Assembly (NCBI RefSeq): GCF_002846365.1
Contig: NZ_PJMW01000002.1
Span: forward strand, 2,170,001 to 2,234,000
DNA: 64,000 nt
Reading direction: 5' to 3'
Source: Nocardia fluminea
GTDB lineage: Bacteria > Actinomycetota > Actinomycetes > Mycobacteriales > Mycobacteriaceae
In this document: positions 27,466-35,996 of the stretch, one piece after another
Position numbering within the stretch: the first letter of the stretch is position 1
Layout of the letters: every line of letters starts with the position of its first letter
Notes under the pieces: generated by a model
Databases searched by the model: none
Told to the model about the DNA's origin: nothing
What the model saw: the letters and a program-made list of their open reading frames with translations, nothing else
Position numbers and translations under genes: made by a program

Positions 27466-27526
27466 TCACCACCGTCGTGGCCGCGACCCTCTGGGTAACT
27501 CACCGGGTACGGGCTAACCTGACCAG

Positions 27527-27958
27527 ATGAGCGACCTCCGCCCGTCCACATCACCAAGCCTCGAGCCGCTGTCCGGCTCGACTACCCGGCGAGGCGCGAC
27601 GGCGCACTCCTGGTTGAGTGGGCTGCTGTTCTTCATGGGCGTCCTGCACTTCCTCGCGCCGAAGCCGTTCGACAAGATCGTGCCGCCGCGGCTGCCCGGC
27701 AACCCACGGGCCTACACGTACGGGTCCGGGGTTGCCGAGCTGGGCGTGGCGACCGCGCTGGCGGTGCCGCGCACGCGGCGGCTGGGCGGGTGGCTGGCGG
27801 CGGCGCTGTTCGTCGGCGTCTTCCCGGCCAATATCCAGATGACGGCGGACGTGGTCGGTAATCCGAAGGCGCCCAAGGTTTTCAAGGCAGGCGTGCTGGC
27901 GCGGCTGCCGTTGCAGATCCCGATGATCGTGGCCGCGCTGCGCGTCGCTCGTCGCTGA
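27527..27958 (+). CDS. DoxX-like membrane protein
   Basis: 143 aa. Four hydrophobic helices (LSGLLFFMGVLHFLA, GVAELGVATALAV, LGGWLAAALFVGVFPAN, LPLQIPMIVAALRV) after a ~25-aa polar N terminus. The motif FMGVLHFLAPKPFDKIVPP is typical of actinobacterial DoxX-like proteins. The biochemical role of the family is poorly defined. The 3' end abuts the convergent VOC gene with no gap. Confidence 0.82.
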   Translation: MSDLRPSTSPSLEPLSGSTTRRGATAHSWLSGLLFFMGVLHFLAPKPFDKIVPPRLPGNPRAYTYGSGVAELGVATALAVPRTRRLGGWLAAALFVGVFPANIQMTADVVGNPKAPKVFKAGVLARLPLQIPMIVAALRVARR

Positions 27959-28336
27959 TCACACCCACTGCACGAGCTGGATGACGATCCCGTTGGGGTC
28001 GGTCATCTGGAAGTACCGCTCGCCCCACTCCTCGGTTTCGATGGGCGTCTCGATCGGGACGCCCTCGGCCCGCAGGCGGTCGTATTCGCGGTCGATGTCG
28101 TCGACGACGAACACGACGAGCAGTCCCTCGCCCGCGCTCCCAGCGATGCGGGCGGGTTTGAACGAGCCGAGCCCGGTGCGCAGATAGATCACGTCCATGC
28201 CCGCGTCGGGCCGTGCCACATTGACGAACCCCTCGGCGGCCATCTTCTCGGTGAAACCGAGGTGGTCGATCAGGAACTGGGCCGAGGCCTTGGGGTCGGC
28301 GACATTGAGCGAGAGGGCGGAAGCGCTGATCTGCAT
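27959..28336 (-). CDS. VOC (glyoxalase/bleomycin-resistance) superfamily protein
   Basis: 125 aa. Two beta-alpha-beta-beta-beta modules with the typical start SALSLNVADPKASAQFLIDH, mid-piece LLVVFVVDDIDREYDRL and end FQMTDPNGIVIQLVQWV. The terminal Gln-Leu-Val-Gln lacks the Glu metal ligand of true glyoxalase, so it may be a non-catalytic binder. GAGGAGACCCC precedes the ATG. Confidence 0.85.
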   Translation of the reverse strand: MQISASALSLNVADPKASAQFLIDHLGFTEKMAAEGFVNVARPDAGMDVIYLRTGLGSFKPARIAGSAGEGLLVVFVVDDIDREYDRLRAEGVPIETPIETEEWGERYFQMTDPNGIVIQLVQWV

Positions 28337-28429
28337 GGGGTCTCCTCGGTGACGGTGAACTCCGTACGTTGTACGCCTTTACTGTGGGAACTCCCGAGCC
28401 GCCCCGCCATATGACCTAGGTCACATCTC

Positions 28430-28975
28430 TCAGAACGTGTCGCGCTCGATCCGCAAGGTCGTGATGGTCGAAGCCAGACCCTCGTACTGGTTGATCAGCA
28501 GCACGATCTCGATCAGCGTCCGCTCGTCGTAGTGCTCTGCCACTGCGGCCCACGCCGCGTCGTCCACATTCCGGGTGGTCACCAGTTGATCGACGACATG
28601 CAGCAGCGCCCGCTGCCGAGGTGTCCAGCCTTCGGCGTCCGGGCCAGCGGCCACCCGCTCGATCTCGACGGCCGACAGCCCCGCCTTGCGGCCCAAGCGG
28701 CGATGATGATCGGCCTCGTAGTCGCATTCGCGCAGCTGTGCGACGCGCAGGATCACCAGCTCGGCCTCGGCCCGCGGCAACCGGCCACCCGGCATGAGCT
28801 TGCCGGAGAAATGCAGCCAGCCGCGAAAGAGTCCGCCCGTGCGACCCAGCGTGCTGAACAGATGCGCGTCCTCGGTGCCCGCGGCGCGGGAAAGTACCTG
28901 CCAGACAACCCAGTTGATCGGCCCGAGTTCGCCGAACCGTCCCGGCGAAACGCGTGGTAGGGGCGATGCATCCAT
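28430..28975 (-). CDS. carboxymuconolactone decarboxylase / AhpD-like family protein
   Basis: 181 aa. The CMD core reads LRVAQLRECDYEADHHRRLG. The second Cys of an AhpD CxxC is absent, which favours a decarboxylase-like or binding role over peroxidase activity. ATG 28975. It is divergent from the NERD gene across a ~200-bp spacer (28976-29177) in which I see nothing definite. Confidence 0.83.
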   Translation of the reverse strand: MDASPLPRVSPGRFGELGPINWVVWQVLSRAAGTEDAHLFSTLGRTGGLFRGWLHFSGKLMPGGRLPRAEAELVILRVAQLRECDYEADHHRRLGRKAGLSAVEIERVAAGPDAEGWTPRQRALLHVVDQLVTTRNVDDAAWAAVAEHYDERTLIEIVLLINQYEGLASTITTLRIERDTF

Positions 28976-29177
28976 CTCTGGTCCACCTGTCTTCTCGGAG
29001 ATCGTCGGCCAGGATCGGAGCGTACTCGCCGGTATCCGTTCCAGGGGCCAGTCCTGTATTCGCGCCGTTTTTCTTTGGTTTCCAGTGGTTTTCGGAACAG
29101 TTGCGCGTCATGATCGGTGAGTACCGCAGCGCGCAGCGGCGGTGTGAGGTCGCAGCACTGGTAGGGGAACATCGCAC

Positions 29178-30059
29178 ATGCTGGTTCGGATCAGACCGGG
29201 TGCCGAGCTCACCGGCGCCGAGCGAGAGCTCGTGGACTGTCTGCGCGCCTATCCGAGTACGGGGCTCGCGCTGGTCGACTGCCGCGTGGGTGACCGGCGG
29301 CTCGGCGCGGTGATCGTGACGCCGCGCGGGATCACGGTGCTCGAGGTGAAGGGCTTCCGGCGACGGCAGAGCGGGCTGCTCACCGCCGCCGCTGACGGCA
29401 CCTGGATGATCAGCGACAGTCCGCTGGATTTAGAAGCCGACGCGTCGAACGGTCTCACCGACCGGGTCGAACACGGGGTGCACGCGGTGCGGGTCGCGCT
29501 GGAGCGGGCGTTGCAGGACAGCAGACATGTCTCCGGCGCGGTGGTGCTCGTGCCGTATCGGGGCGTGGTCGTGCGGCCCGCGCGCACCGCGCTGCGGCCG
29601 GGTCTCGACGTCCTGGTCGCGAACAGCGTCGACGCGCACGAGCTGCGGGTATATCTCGAAGGCTTCTCGGCGGGGCCACGGGAGTGGACGGTCGAGCGCG
29701 TGCTGAACATGTGCACGGCGCTCGGTGCGGCCGAGGTGCCCACGCGTGCCGAGCTGGTCGAGGCGGGTTTCGACGCCCATCGGCCCGCGCCGGCGCCGGT
29801 GGCGACGCAGGTGCGCAGATTCAGCGAGCCCGCACCGCCGCCCGATCCGTCGCACCGGGGCAAGTTCGTCGGCATCGGGCTGTTCGCCGCCGCGGTGCTC
29901 GGCATCTTCGTCGTGTTCGTGGTGGTCGGCGTGGCGTTGCTCCAGGACTCGCCGCATCCGCGCCCGATGTCGGACACCTCGCAGACTTCGACGCCCCGTG
30001 CGCCCTCCACGGCGACGCCGCGCAAGACCGAATGCTGGCCGTTCCAGCGAGAATGCTGA
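29178..30059 (+). CDS. NERD-domain protein with C-terminal membrane anchor
   Basis: 293 aa. The N-terminal ~170 residues look like a nuclease-related (NERD) domain: ERELVDCLRAYPSTGLALVD, GAVIVTPRGITVLEVKGFRR (the D/E-x-K core of restriction-like folds) and a DRVEHGVHAVRVALERAL helix. A Pro-rich linker (~205-228) leads to one membrane helix (FVGIGLFAAAVLGIFVVFVV) and a short Ser/Thr/Pro tail with two Cys outside. The nuclease fold would therefore be cytoplasmic and membrane-tethered. Substrate unknown. Confidence 0.75.
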   Translation: MLVRIRPGAELTGAERELVDCLRAYPSTGLALVDCRVGDRRLGAVIVTPRGITVLEVKGFRRRQSGLLTAAADGTWMISDSPLDLEADASNGLTDRVEHGVHAVRVALERALQDSRHVSGAVVLVPYRGVVVRPARTALRPGLDVLVANSVDAHELRVYLEGFSAGPREWTVERVLNMCTALGAAEVPTRAELVEAGFDAHRPAPAPVATQVRRFSEPAPPPDPSHRGKFVGIGLFAAAVLGIFVVFVVVGVALLQDSPHPRPMSDTSQTSTPRAPSTATPRKTECWPFQREC

Positions 30060-30809
30060 TCAATCCCGCACGGCCCGACCGAGTTTGGTGAAGGCGATCG
30101 CCTGCTCCGCGCGCACCCGGACATGCGCGCGCGAGGAATCGATGTGGGCGGTGAGGGTGTGCAGGGCCTGTTCGTCGTCACCGGCGAGCACCTGCTCGGC
30201 GATGGTGATGTGCTCGGCCGTCATGGCCGCCACGCGCTCGGCGGTCGGTACATCCATCGTGCGCACCGGGCGAACTCGCAGGTAGACCGCGGCCAGTGCC
30301 TCGGCGAGCGCGGAATTGCCCGCGGCCCTGAGCAGTTCGGTGTGGAACCGCTCGTCGGCGGCGACCAGATCGGGTCCGGGTTCCGGTGGGGCGTCGCGGT
30401 ATTCGAGCCAGCGTGCCAGCTCGGCGCGCACGGTGGGCAGGTCGTGCTCGGTAGGGATGCGCACCTGAACGGAACCACCCGCGGCGATGCGCTGAAACCC
30501 CCGGGATTCCAGCACGATTCGTAGTTCGTACAGCTCGTCGAGTTCGTTCAGGCGTGGCCGGTACAGGTAGAGACCGTCGGGATGGCGTTGCACGAGCCCG
30601 TCGGCCTGGAGGCGGGCCAGCGCCTCGCGCACCGGAGTCCGCGAGACGCCGTAGCGCTGAGCCAGCCGTTCGGCGCGCAGCCGTTCGGTCGGCGCCAGCT
30701 CCCCGGTGGCGAGGTCGTGGCGCAGTTCGTCGTAGACGCGGGCGGCCAGCGGTACCCGCCGCCTGCCACCGGCGGGACGCGCGTCCTCGCCCGATCCCCT
30801 CCCGGCCAT
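30060..30809 (-). CDS. GntR family regulator (FCD/FadR subfamily), urea-uptake locus
   Basis: 249 aa. GntR winged helix ~22-88 (ARVYDELRHDLATGELAP, RYGVSRTPVREALARLQADG), then a C-terminal helical FCD domain (LYELRIVLESRGFQRIAAGG; later HITIAEQVLAGDDEQALHTL with a metal/ligand His). It is the last gene of the urt operon, 14 bp after urtE. A TGTATACA dyad, the classic GntR/FCD operator form, is found upstream of urtA, so feedback control of urea import is a reasonable inference. The effector is not known. Confidence 0.88.
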   Translation of the reverse strand: MAGRGSGEDARPAGGRRRVPLAARVYDELRHDLATGELAPTERLRAERLAQRYGVSRTPVREALARLQADGLVQRHPDGLYLYRPRLNELDELYELRIVLESRGFQRIAAGGSVQVRIPTEHDLPTVRAELARWLEYRDAPPEPGPDLVAADERFHTELLRAAGNSALAEALAAVYLRVRPVRTMDVPTAERVAAMTAEHITIAEQVLAGDDEQALHTLTAHIDSSRAHVRVRAEQAIAFTKLGRAVRD

Positions 30810-30823
30810 GTGCGCCGCTGCGA

Positions 30824-31516
30824 TCAGATCGCCATCGCCGCGCGGACCGCGGATTCCGCGCCCGCCCCGCCGGACCCCGTCGAGCCGAGATGCCCCGAGT
30901 GCAGCACGTAGTACTGCTGTGCGGCCTGCAATGCGAAGCCGATGTGCTGTTCCACCAGCAGCACGCTCAAACCACCGCGTCGCGTCAATTCGATGATGGT
31001 GCGCTCGATCTCGGCGACCACCGAGGGCTGGATGCCCTCGGTCGGCTCGTCGAGGATCAGCAGCTTCGGCTCGGTGATCAGTGCCCGCGCGATGGCCAGC
31101 TGCTGACGTTGCCCGCCCGAGAGCAGGCCCGCCTTGCGGGTGAGCAGTTCCTTCAGCGCGGGGAACAGGTCGAGGGATTCGTCGATCAGTGCCTTGCCGC
31201 GCTTGCGCCCGTCCGCGACCACCTGCAGGTTCTCCGCGGTGGTCAGCTGCCCGAAGCTCTGCTGGCCCTGCGGCACGTAGCCGATTCCGCGCTTGACCCG
31301 CTGTGAGGGCGAGAGTTTGGTGATCTTCTCGCCGTCGAAGGTGATGGTCCCCGACTTGGTGGGCAGCAGTCCGACCGCGGCGCGCAGCAGCGTGGTCTTG
31401 CCCGCGCCGTTGTGACCCATGATCGCGACGACGCTGTCGTCGGGCACGCTCATGCTGACGCCGTGGATCACCTCGGTGCGGCCGTATCCGGAACGGATGT
31501 CGTGTAGCTCAAGCAT
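30824..31516 (-). CDS. urtE: urea ABC transporter, ATP-binding subunit UrtE
   Basis: 230 aa. Walker A GHNGAGKTTLLRA (~34-46), signature LSGGQRQQLAIARALI, Walker B LLILDEPTEGIQPSVV. The sequence GIQPSVVAEIE and the overall size fit UrtE rather than the branched-chain amino-acid homologue LivF. It overlaps urtD by 8 bp. Together with UrtD it powers uptake. Confidence 0.92.
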   Translation of the reverse strand: MLELHDIRSGYGRTEVIHGVSMSVPDDSVVAIMGHNGAGKTTLLRAAVGLLPTKSGTITFDGEKITKLSPSQRVKRGIGYVPQGQQSFGQLTTAENLQVVADGRKRGKALIDESLDLFPALKELLTRKAGLLSGGQRQQLAIARALITEPKLLILDEPTEGIQPSVVAEIERTIIELTRRGGLSVLLVEQHIGFALQAAQQYYVLHSGHLGSTGSGGAGAESAVRAAMAI

Positions 31517-32312
31517 CGGCCGGCTCCTTGTCTGTCGCGACCAGGGTCGCGGTACCGAGATAGACCTCTTGCACCTTGGGATCGGCCTGCACCTGTTCGA
31601 CGCTGCCCTCGCTGAGCACCTTGCCGCCCGCGAGCACGGTGACCGAGGTGGCGAAGGACCGCATGAAGTCCATGTCGTGCTCGACGACGATCACCACCCG
31701 ATCGCTGCCGATGCGGCGCAGCAGGTTTCCGGTCTCCTCGCGTTCCTCGGCACTCATGCCCGCGACGGGCTCGTCGAGCAGCAGGACCGACGCGTTCTGC
31801 ACCAGCAGCATGCCGATCTCGAGCCATTGCTTCTGTCCGTGCGCGAGCACCCCGGCGGGCTTGTCCCGCAGGGCGGTGAGACCCGTTGTCTCCAAGGCTT
31901 CTTCGATACTCGGCAGCACCGACTTGCGCATGCGCAGCAGCGACAGTGCCGAACGCCCGGCGCCCGCCGCGATGTCCAGGTTCTGCAACACGGTGAGCTG
32001 TTCGAACACACTGGCCGTCTGGAAGGTGCGCCCGATGCCGAGACGCGCGATCTGGTGCACCTTCTTGCCGAGCAGTTCGGTGCCCGACTTCTGCGCCGAA
32101 CCGGTGGCCGGGACCAGGCCGGTGACGGCGTCGATGAGCGTGGTCTTGCCCGCGCCGTTCGGGCCGATCAGGAACCGCAGGTCGCCCTGCAGCACCGTGA
32201 GATCGACATCGGTGACGGCCTTGAAGCCGTCGAAACTGACAGTGAGACCGCGGATTTCGAGGTAGTCGCTGTCCATGCCCGCGTTGCCGCCGGCTTTGGG
32301 TTCGAGTGTCAT
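31509..32312 (-). CDS. urtD: urea ABC transporter, ATP-binding subunit UrtD
   Basis: 267 aa. Walker A GPNGAGKTTLIDAVTG, Walker B VLLLDEPVAGMSAEE, and the UrtD-type signature region LAHGQKQWLEIGMLL in place of LSGGQ. The ATG at 32312 overlaps the urtC stop by 4 bp (ATGA); the open frame continues upstream but that is inside urtC. Partner of UrtE. Confidence 0.93.
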   Translation of the reverse strand: MTLEPKAGGNAGMDSDYLEIRGLTVSFDGFKAVTDVDLTVLQGDLRFLIGPNGAGKTTLIDAVTGLVPATGSAQKSGTELLGKKVHQIARLGIGRTFQTASVFEQLTVLQNLDIAAGAGRSALSLLRMRKSVLPSIEEALETTGLTALRDKPAGVLAHGQKQWLEIGMLLVQNASVLLLDEPVAGMSAEEREETGNLLRRIGSDRVVIVVEHDMDFMRSFATSVTVLAGGKVLSEGSVEQVQADPKVQEVYLGTATLVATDKEPADA

Positions 32313-33439
32313 CGCGCTTCCACCTTCTCCTCGATGACGACGACGGCGGGTTCTTCCGGTGCGGGTGGCAGTTTCTTGCGGCTGTCGAGCCAGCCCTTGA
32401 ACATCGGCCACAGTCCGGCCAGCCCGGCGGGGATGAAGCCGACGACCACGATGAACAGGATGCCCTGCATGTAGGTCCAGCCCGACGGGAACTGCTCCGA
32501 CAGCGAGGTCTGCGCCCAGGCGACACCGATCGCGCCGAGGATCGGCCCGAGCAGCGTGGTACGGCCGCCGATGGCGACGCCGATCAGGAAGGCGATCGAC
32601 GGGATGACGCCGATGTCGGCGGGGGAGATGATGCCGACGATCGGGGTGAACAGCGCGCCCGCGATTCCGGCGAGGAACGCCGCCACGACATACGCGACGA
32701 TCTTGATGTTGGCCGGGTCGTAGCCGAGGAAGCGCACCCGTTCCTCGGCGTCACGCACCGCGACGAGCAGTTCGCCGTAGCGGCTGCGGTTGAGCTGACG
32801 GATCAGGGCCACCACCACGAGCAGCGCGCCCGCGGCGATGAAGAACAGCATCTGCCGGTTGGCGGGGTCCGAGAGCCGGAATCCGAAGAAGGAGCGGAAG
32901 TCCGACAGCCCGGTGAAGCCACCGATGGCCTGCTGACCGGTGAGCAGGATCGCCAGCGCCGCGGCCAGCGCCTGGCTGAGGATGGCGAAGTAGGCACCGC
33001 GCACCCGGCGCTTGAAGACGCCGTAACCGAGCACGGCGGCGACCAGTGCGGGCAGCACCAGGATGCCGAGGACGGCGACCGGCGCGGACCCGAACGGCTG
33101 CCAGAAACCGGGGAGTTCGCTGATGCCGGAGATCTCCATGAACTCGGGAACGTCGTTGCCGAGTCGGGCAGCGTCGGCGAGTTGCATGTGCATGGCCATG
33201 ATGTAGGCCCCGATGCCGAAGAACACGCCCTGGCCCAGGGTGAGCATTCCGCCACGGCCCCAAGCCAATCCGATGCCGGCCGCCACGATGGCGAAGCAGA
33301 GGAACTTGGCGAGCAGGTTCAGGCGGAAATCGCTCAGCACCGCCGGTGCCACCGCGAACAGCAAGATCGCGGCGACGCCGAAACCGGCGATCGGCGTCAG
33401 TCGTGGGTATCGCCGAAGACTTTCGGTGAGTGCGGTCAT
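32309..33439 (-). CDS. urtC: urea ABC transporter permease UrtC
   Basis: 376 aa, about ten membrane helices. Features of the LivM/UrtC permease family: GRGGMLTLGQGVFFGIGAY, RGAYFAILSQALAAALAI, DAEERVRFLGYDPANIK (the cytoplasmic coupling loop, ~240-256) and TLLGPILGAIGV. ATG 33439 overlaps the urtB stop by 4 bp. The C-terminal ~25 residues are charged and cytoplasmic. Confidence 0.93.
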   Translation of the reverse strand: MTALTESLRRYPRLTPIAGFGVAAILLFAVAPAVLSDFRLNLLAKFLCFAIVAAGIGLAWGRGGMLTLGQGVFFGIGAYIMAMHMQLADAARLGNDVPEFMEISGISELPGFWQPFGSAPVAVLGILVLPALVAAVLGYGVFKRRVRGAYFAILSQALAAALAILLTGQQAIGGFTGLSDFRSFFGFRLSDPANRQMLFFIAAGALLVVVALIRQLNRSRYGELLVAVRDAEERVRFLGYDPANIKIVAYVVAAFLAGIAGALFTPIVGIISPADIGVIPSIAFLIGVAIGGRTTLLGPILGAIGVAWAQTSLSEQFPSGWTYMQGILFIVVVGFIPAGLAGLWPMFKGWLDSRKKLPPAPEEPAVVVIEEKVEAR

Positions 33440-34320
33440 GCCAGGCTCCTCGTCCGCACGGTGAACAGGCCCTGCGGACGGACCTGCAGGAAGATGACGA
33501 TCAGCACGAACACGATCACCTTCGCGATGGACGCGGTGGTGGAGTATTCGATGAACGAGTTGAGCAGGCCGAGCGCGAACGCCGCGATCACCGTGCCCTT
33601 GATCTGGCCGAGGCCACCGATCACGACCACGAGGAACGCGTCGATCAGATAGCTCTGACCGATGGTGGGGCTCGTCGAACCGATCAGCGTGAGCGCCACA
33701 CCGGCGACACCGGCCAGCCCGGAGCCGATGAAGAACGTGCTGATATCGGTGAATCTGCTCGAGATGCCACTGGTCTCGGCGAGGCCGCGGTTCTGCACGA
33801 CGGCGCGAATCCGGCGGCCCATCGGGGTGGTCTTGAGCACGGCGGCCAGGGTGGTCACCGCGACGATCGCCAGCACCAGGATGAAGATGCGGGTCTTCGG
33901 CACGACCGCGCCCGCGATGGTGATGCCGCCACTGAGCCATTCCGGCACCAGGACGTTCTTGGCGGGTGCGCCGAAGATGTCACGCGCGGCCTGTTGGAGC
34001 ACGAGCCCGACACCGAAGGTGACGAGCAGGGTGTCCAGTGGGCGGTCGTACATGTAGCGGATCAGCCCCATCTCCAGGGCGGCGCCGAGCAGTCCGCCGA
34101 TGAGGAAGCCCACCAGCAGCGACACGACCAGCGAGACTCCGGCCGATGAGAAGACCTGCTGCACTACGTACGTGGTGTAGCAACCGGCCATGATGAATTC
34201 GCCGTGCGCCATGTTGATGACGCCCATCTGACCGAAGGTCAGGGAGAGGCCGAGCGCGGCGAGCAGAAGAATGGATCCCAGACTCAGCCCGGTGAAGAGC
34301 TGACTGATCAGCACGTCCAT
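33436..34320 (-). CDS. urtB: urea ABC transporter permease UrtB
   Basis: 294 aa, about eight helices, LivH/UrtB family: LAALGLSLTFGQMGVINMAH near the N terminus, and the coupling loop TTPMGRRIRAVVQNRGLAET (~165-184). The motif GQMGVINMAHGEF is a hallmark of this family. It forms the heteromeric channel with UrtC. An 84-bp spacer with a stable hairpin separates it from urtA. Confidence 0.93.
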   Translation of the reverse strand: MDVLISQLFTGLSLGSILLLAALGLSLTFGQMGVINMAHGEFIMAGCYTTYVVQQVFSSAGVSLVVSLLVGFLIGGLLGAALEMGLIRYMYDRPLDTLLVTFGVGLVLQQAARDIFGAPAKNVLVPEWLSGGITIAGAVVPKTRIFILVLAIVAVTTLAAVLKTTPMGRRIRAVVQNRGLAETSGISSRFTDISTFFIGSGLAGVAGVALTLIGSTSPTIGQSYLIDAFLVVVIGGLGQIKGTVIAAFALGLLNSFIEYSTTASIAKVIVFVLIVIFLQVRPQGLFTVRTRSLA

Positions 34321-34357
34321 TGCAGTGGACTCCTTGAAAAGACGAGCGATGGGGCGA

Positions 34358-34392
34358 TGTGGGACGCGCCCCTGTACCGAGCGCGTCCCACA
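34358..34392 (-). terminator. hairpin between urtA and urtB (partial terminator)
   Basis: Perfect 12-bp stem TGTGGGACGCGC / GCGCGTCCCACA with an 11-nt loop, 12 bp downstream of the urtA stop. Such hairpins after the binding-protein gene commonly reduce read-through into, or protect mRNA from, the transporter genes so that the binding protein is made in excess. Confidence 0.75.
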
Positions 34393-34404
34393 CCTGTTGG
34401 GCTG

Positions 34405-35655
34405 TTACTTGAGGCCCTTGGCCCACTCGTAGGACTTCAGGTACGGGTCCGGAACGATGGCCTTGCCGGAATCCCAGACGGTGTAGATCAGGCCGTCGGG
34501 GCGGATCTCACCGATCCGGGCGGTCTTGGTGATGTGGTGGTTGGAGCCGTCGATGGTGACGGTGCCTTCGGGCGCGTCGAAGCTCACGCCGTCGGCCGCG
34601 GCCTGAATGTCGGCCACCGCGAACGACTTCGCCTTCTCGACCGTGTTCTTCCACAGGTAGACCGAGGCGTAGGCGGCTTCCATCGGGTCGGAGGTGGGCT
34701 TGTCGGCGCCGAAGGCGGCCTTGTAGTCGGCGACGAACTTCTTGTTCGCCGGGGAGTCGACGGTCTGGTAGTAGTTCCAGGCGGTCAGCTGGCCCGCGAT
34801 GTTCTGCGCACCGATGCCGGCGACCTCCTCCTCGGCGATCGACACCGAAACCACGGGCATCTCGGCGGCTTTCAGGCCGGCGTTGGTGTACTCGCGGAAG
34901 AAGGCGACATTGGAGTCACCGTTGAGGGTGTTGAACACCGCGCCCGCCTTGGCGGCCCGCACCTTGTTGACGATGGTGGAGAAGTCGGTGGAGCCCAGCG
35001 GGGTGTAGTCCTCGCCCTTGATCTCGATGCCGTTGGCCGCGGCGTAGGCCTTGATCTCGCGGTTGGCGGTCTGCGGGAACACGTAGTCCGAGCCCACCAG
35101 GTAGAGGGACTTGATGCCCTTCTGCTTCAGGTAGTCCAGGGCGGGGATGATCTGCTGGTTGGTGGTGGCGCCGGTGTAGAAGATGTTCTTGGAATCTTCC
35201 AGACCCTCGTACTGCACGGGGTAGTAGAGCAGCGAGTTCAGGCTCTCGAACTTGGGCTTCATGGCCTTGCGGCTCGACGAGGTCCAGCCGCCGAATACCG
35301 AAGCGACACAGTCGGAGCTGATCAGCTTCTCCGCCTTCTCGGCGAAGGTCTTGGGGTCGGAGGCGCCGTCTTCGAGGACGATCTCGATCTTCTTGCCGAG
35401 GACACCGCCCGCCGCGTTGATCTGGTCGATCGCCAGCTTGGTCGAATTGGCCACGGTGACTTCGGAAATGGCCATGGTGCCCGACAGCGAGTGCAGCGAG
35501 CCCACCTTGATGGTGTCCTTGCTGGTGTCGACGCAGGAGGCGGCGGTCGAGCCGGTCGACGCGTCGTCGCGCGCACCACAGCCGGTGAGCAGCAGGCCGG
35601 CGACGGCCACCGCGGCAGGCACGGCAAGTGCCTTGACCAAACGGGATTCAGACAT
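34405..35655 (-). CDS. urtA: urea ABC transporter substrate-binding lipoprotein UrtA
   Basis: 416 aa. Signal peptide with lipobox LLLTGC (Cys ~26). The periplasmic-binding-protein type 1 fold follows, with UrtA features: [97 protein letters not shown]. These distinguish it from branched-chain amino-acid binding proteins. ATG 35655 has GAGGAGAACC upstream; the frame is open farther but without signal-peptide sense. First gene of urtABCDE-gntR. Confidence 0.95.
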   Translation of the reverse strand: MSESRLVKALAVPAAVAVAGLLLTGCGARDDASTGSTAASCVDTSKDTIKVGSLHSLSGTMAISEVTVANSTKLAIDQINAAGGVLGKKIEIVLEDGASDPKTFAEKAEKLISSDCVASVFGGWTSSSRKAMKPKFESLNSLLYYPVQYEGLEDSKNIFYTGATTNQQIIPALDYLKQKGIKSLYLVGSDYVFPQTANREIKAYAAANGIEIKGEDYTPLGSTDFSTIVNKVRAAKAGAVFNTLNGDSNVAFFREYTNAGLKAAEMPVVSVSIAEEEVAGIGAQNIAGQLTAWNYYQTVDSPANKKFVADYKAAFGADKPTSDPMEAAYASVYLWKNTVEKAKSFAVADIQAAADGVSFDAPEGTVTIDGSNHHITKTARIGEIRPDGLIYTVWDSGKAIVPDPYLKSYEWAKGLK

Positions 35656-35996
35656 GGGGCGGTTCTCCTCATCAGGTGTAACGGCGGCGCCACACGCGCC
35701 ACAACGAATACCGCCGCTGTCTGCCCCGGAGACTGGATGTACACCGAGTTGTATACAGAAGCTGTATTCGTGATTCGAGACAGTAGATGGAACTTGTTGC
35801 ACCCGAATGACTCCCGATCACGTGCCCGTTTCGTCTGTTTCGTCCGTGTGAATTGTTCGCGGTGCCTGCTGTCGAAGGGGCGGTGTACCTACGGTTGCGT
35901 AGGGGCGCGCGGGTGCGGCACGCTTCGATGGGAACGACGTCGAGCAGCCGAGTCACGCGGCAATCGGGCCGTGTGTGGTCAGTCGAGGAGGGCCCA
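35656..35996. other. 341-bp intergenic region, urtA promoter side
   Basis: No gene seen. Besides the GTATAC dyads described separately, there is a 9-bp tandem repeat GTTTCGTC(T/C) at 35828-35845. The region must hold the divergent promoters for the urt operon and the acyl-CoA dehydrogenase gene; I cannot place their -10/-35 boxes with confidence. Confidence 0.5.
35749..35767. promoter_or_regulatory. candidate GntR/FCD operator upstream of urtA
   Basis: TTGTATACAG (35749-35758) contains the perfect 8-bp dyad TGTATACA, a form bound by several GntR/FCD regulators. It overlaps a second dyad ATACAG-AAG-CTGTAT (35753-35767). It lies ~95-110 bp before the urtA ATG. Confidence 0.55.
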
